DNA from: Corallococcus carmarthensis
Lineage (GTDB): Bacteria > Myxococcota > Myxococcia > Myxococcales > Myxococcaceae
Length of the DNA: 49,027 nucleotides
Reading direction: 5' to 3'
Assembly (NCBI RefSeq): GCF_003611695.1
Contig: NZ_RAWE01000055.1
Coordinates: 1 to 49,027, forward strand
The translations under genes were made by a program, and so were the position numbers. Numbering within the stretch: the stretch's first letter is position 1; every line of letters begins with the position of its first letter. Below are positions 48,173-49,027 of the stretch, one piece after another. The notes below the pieces were generated by a model. The model was not told where the DNA came from. It saw only the letters and a program-made list of their open reading frames with translations, and made no database searches.

Positions 48173-49027
48173 TCAGGGGGCGGTCGCCCGCAGCTCGACG
48201 AGCTTCCGCAGGACGGACGGGCGCCGGGGATGGTCCGCGGGCGCTAACGCCAGGAAGCGCTCATAGCTTCGCGTGCTTTCCTGGACCTGGTTCATCTTCG
48301 CCAGGACGTCCCCCTGCAACAGGTGACACTCGGGCTCCCGGGGGAGCCGCGTCACGCATTGGCTGGCGGCGTCGAGCGCTTCCTTCAGGCGGCCTTGCGT
48401 CAGGTGCAGCAGGACGGCGCTTCGCGAGGACTCCAGGTCCGACTCGTTGGCGGGCGTCTGCTCCAGGGGCTTGCGCTGGGGCAGGGCCGACAGGCGCTCC
48501 GAGACCGCGCCCCGCCGCAGGTCGGTGGTGGGGGCGTTCTGCAGGAAGGCCCGGTAGTGGAGCGCGCTCTTGTCGAAGGCGCGGAGCCGTTCGTAGGTGA
48601 GGCCCGCGGCCAGCCGGCAGTCCGCGTTGTCTGGCACCGCGTCCACGCAGGTCTGCACCAGCTTCGCGGCCCGCGTCAGCTCCTTGCTGCTCTTGTTCAG
48701 GCGATACACGTCATCGACCAGCCTGGCCACCCGCGCCTCATTCCATCCATCGTCCGGAGGGGGCGGCGGTTTCACGGGAGGGACTTCCACCGTCTTCGTG
48801 CCCGCATCCGTTTCCAGGAGCTCCACCGGCGTCGGTGCTGGCGTCGGGGCAGGAGCCACCACCACGGGCGTCCTGTCCGGGCCCTCGCCCAGGGTGACTT
48901 CCGGTGCGCGCTGGAGCCATGCCCACCAGAGGCCTCCGCCCACCACGAGCAGCGCCGCGCCCCCCGCCGCGAACCCCACCCATGGCGAGCGGGCGCGAAT
49001 GGGCGGCGACACCTCGGCCGTGGGCAG
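48173..49027 (-). CDS. Partial C-terminus of a fourth kinase-array paralogue (membrane and TPR part)
   Basis: The frame is open to the window edge, so only the last 284 residues are seen. A transmembrane helix (WVGFAAGGAALLVVGGGLWWA) is preceded by basic SPPIRARSP, and the codon sometimes read as a start at 49012 is simply Val in the continuing frame. The external part has a Pro-rich linker, then two TPR-like units: DAVPDNADCRLAAGLTYERL, KSALHYRAFLQNAPTTDLRR and LPREPECHLLQGDVLAKMNQ, STRSYERFLALAPADHPRRP. The second unit matches those at the ends of the three downstream kinases, so an upstream kinase domain beyond the window is expected but not seen. Confidence 0.82.
   Translation of the reverse strand: MPTAEVSPPIRARSPWVGFAAGGAALLVVGGGLWWAWLQRAPEVTLGEGPDRTPVVVAPAPTPAPTPVELLETDAGTKTVEVPPVKPPPPPDDGWNEARVARLVDDVYRLNKSSKELTRAAKLVQTCVDAVPDNADCRLAAGLTYERLRAFDKSALHYRAFLQNAPTTDLRRGAVSERLSALPQRKPLEQTPANESDLESSRSAVLLHLTQGRLKEALDAASQCVTRLPREPECHLLQGDVLAKMNQVQESTRSYERFLALAPADHPRRPSVLRKLVELRATAP

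Overview
The window is very GC-rich, densely coded chromosomal DNA from a Deltaproteobacterium/Myxococcota-type organism, most likely a myxobacterium of the Corallococcus/Myxococcus group. Evidence for this is the tandem array of large membrane-anchored Ser/Thr kinases, the many lipoproteins with Asp-Ala-Gly or Ala-Ser-Pro linkers, the SitA-like polymorphic toxin lipoprotein with its immunity gene, and the AK-rich histone-like tail. The species assignment is inference. No rRNA, tRNA, insertion sequence, phage gene or CRISPR array was seen.

Layout. (1) 1-6130, minus strand: a TetR regulator, then a closely packed run of acyl-CoA dehydrogenase, APH-type phosphotransferase, histidine phosphatase, a PxpA-PxpB fusion, PxpC and the start of one more gene. 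A dyad operator lies between tetR and a divergent outer-membrane-type protein (6264-6914). (2) 6978-13187: a class V PLP enzyme, a cysE-cysK pair, an Nei-type glycosylase, an acyl-CoA ligase and a TfoX-domain protein with a histone-like tail. (3) 13197-23868, minus strand: a hybrid-free PAS histidine kinase, then two copies of a SitA-like AHH nuclease toxin/Imm11 immunity module. One copy (20190-22108) is intact and sits 7 nt behind a diadenylate-cyclase-like (DACNV) gene. The other (15314-16412) has lost about 820 bp from the toxin. A prolyl oligopeptidase and a MocR-type regulator lie between them. (4) 24062-28914: a YqaA/DedA protein, a secreted nuclease-like lipoprotein, a glutathione S-transferase and a family S37 peptidase lipoprotein. 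(5) 28989-35643, minus strand: a translationally coupled six-gene multiheme cytochrome operon, preceded by a small lipoprotein gene. (6) 36038-42207: an M49-type metallopeptidase, an AI-2E family transporter, a DoxX protein, a ThrE-type exporter and an RsuA/RluB pseudouridine synthase. (7) 42204-49027, minus strand: three complete and one partial paralogous Ser/Thr kinase genes.

The strongest candidate for an undescribed system is the cytochrome operon. In transcription order it encodes a tetraheme NapC/NirT-like membrane protein, a small two-helix membrane protein, a triheme c7-like protein, a protein with two CxxCH motifs fused to an outer-membrane beta-barrel, a monoheme lipoprotein and a decaheme lipoprotein built from two five-heme repeats. 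There are 20 CxxCH motifs in total, and every junction overlaps by 4-14 nt. This looks like a route for electrons from the quinone pool to the cell surface. The second highlight is the duplicated SitA-like toxin/immunity module, one copy of which has decayed to a toxin tip plus an intact immunity gene.
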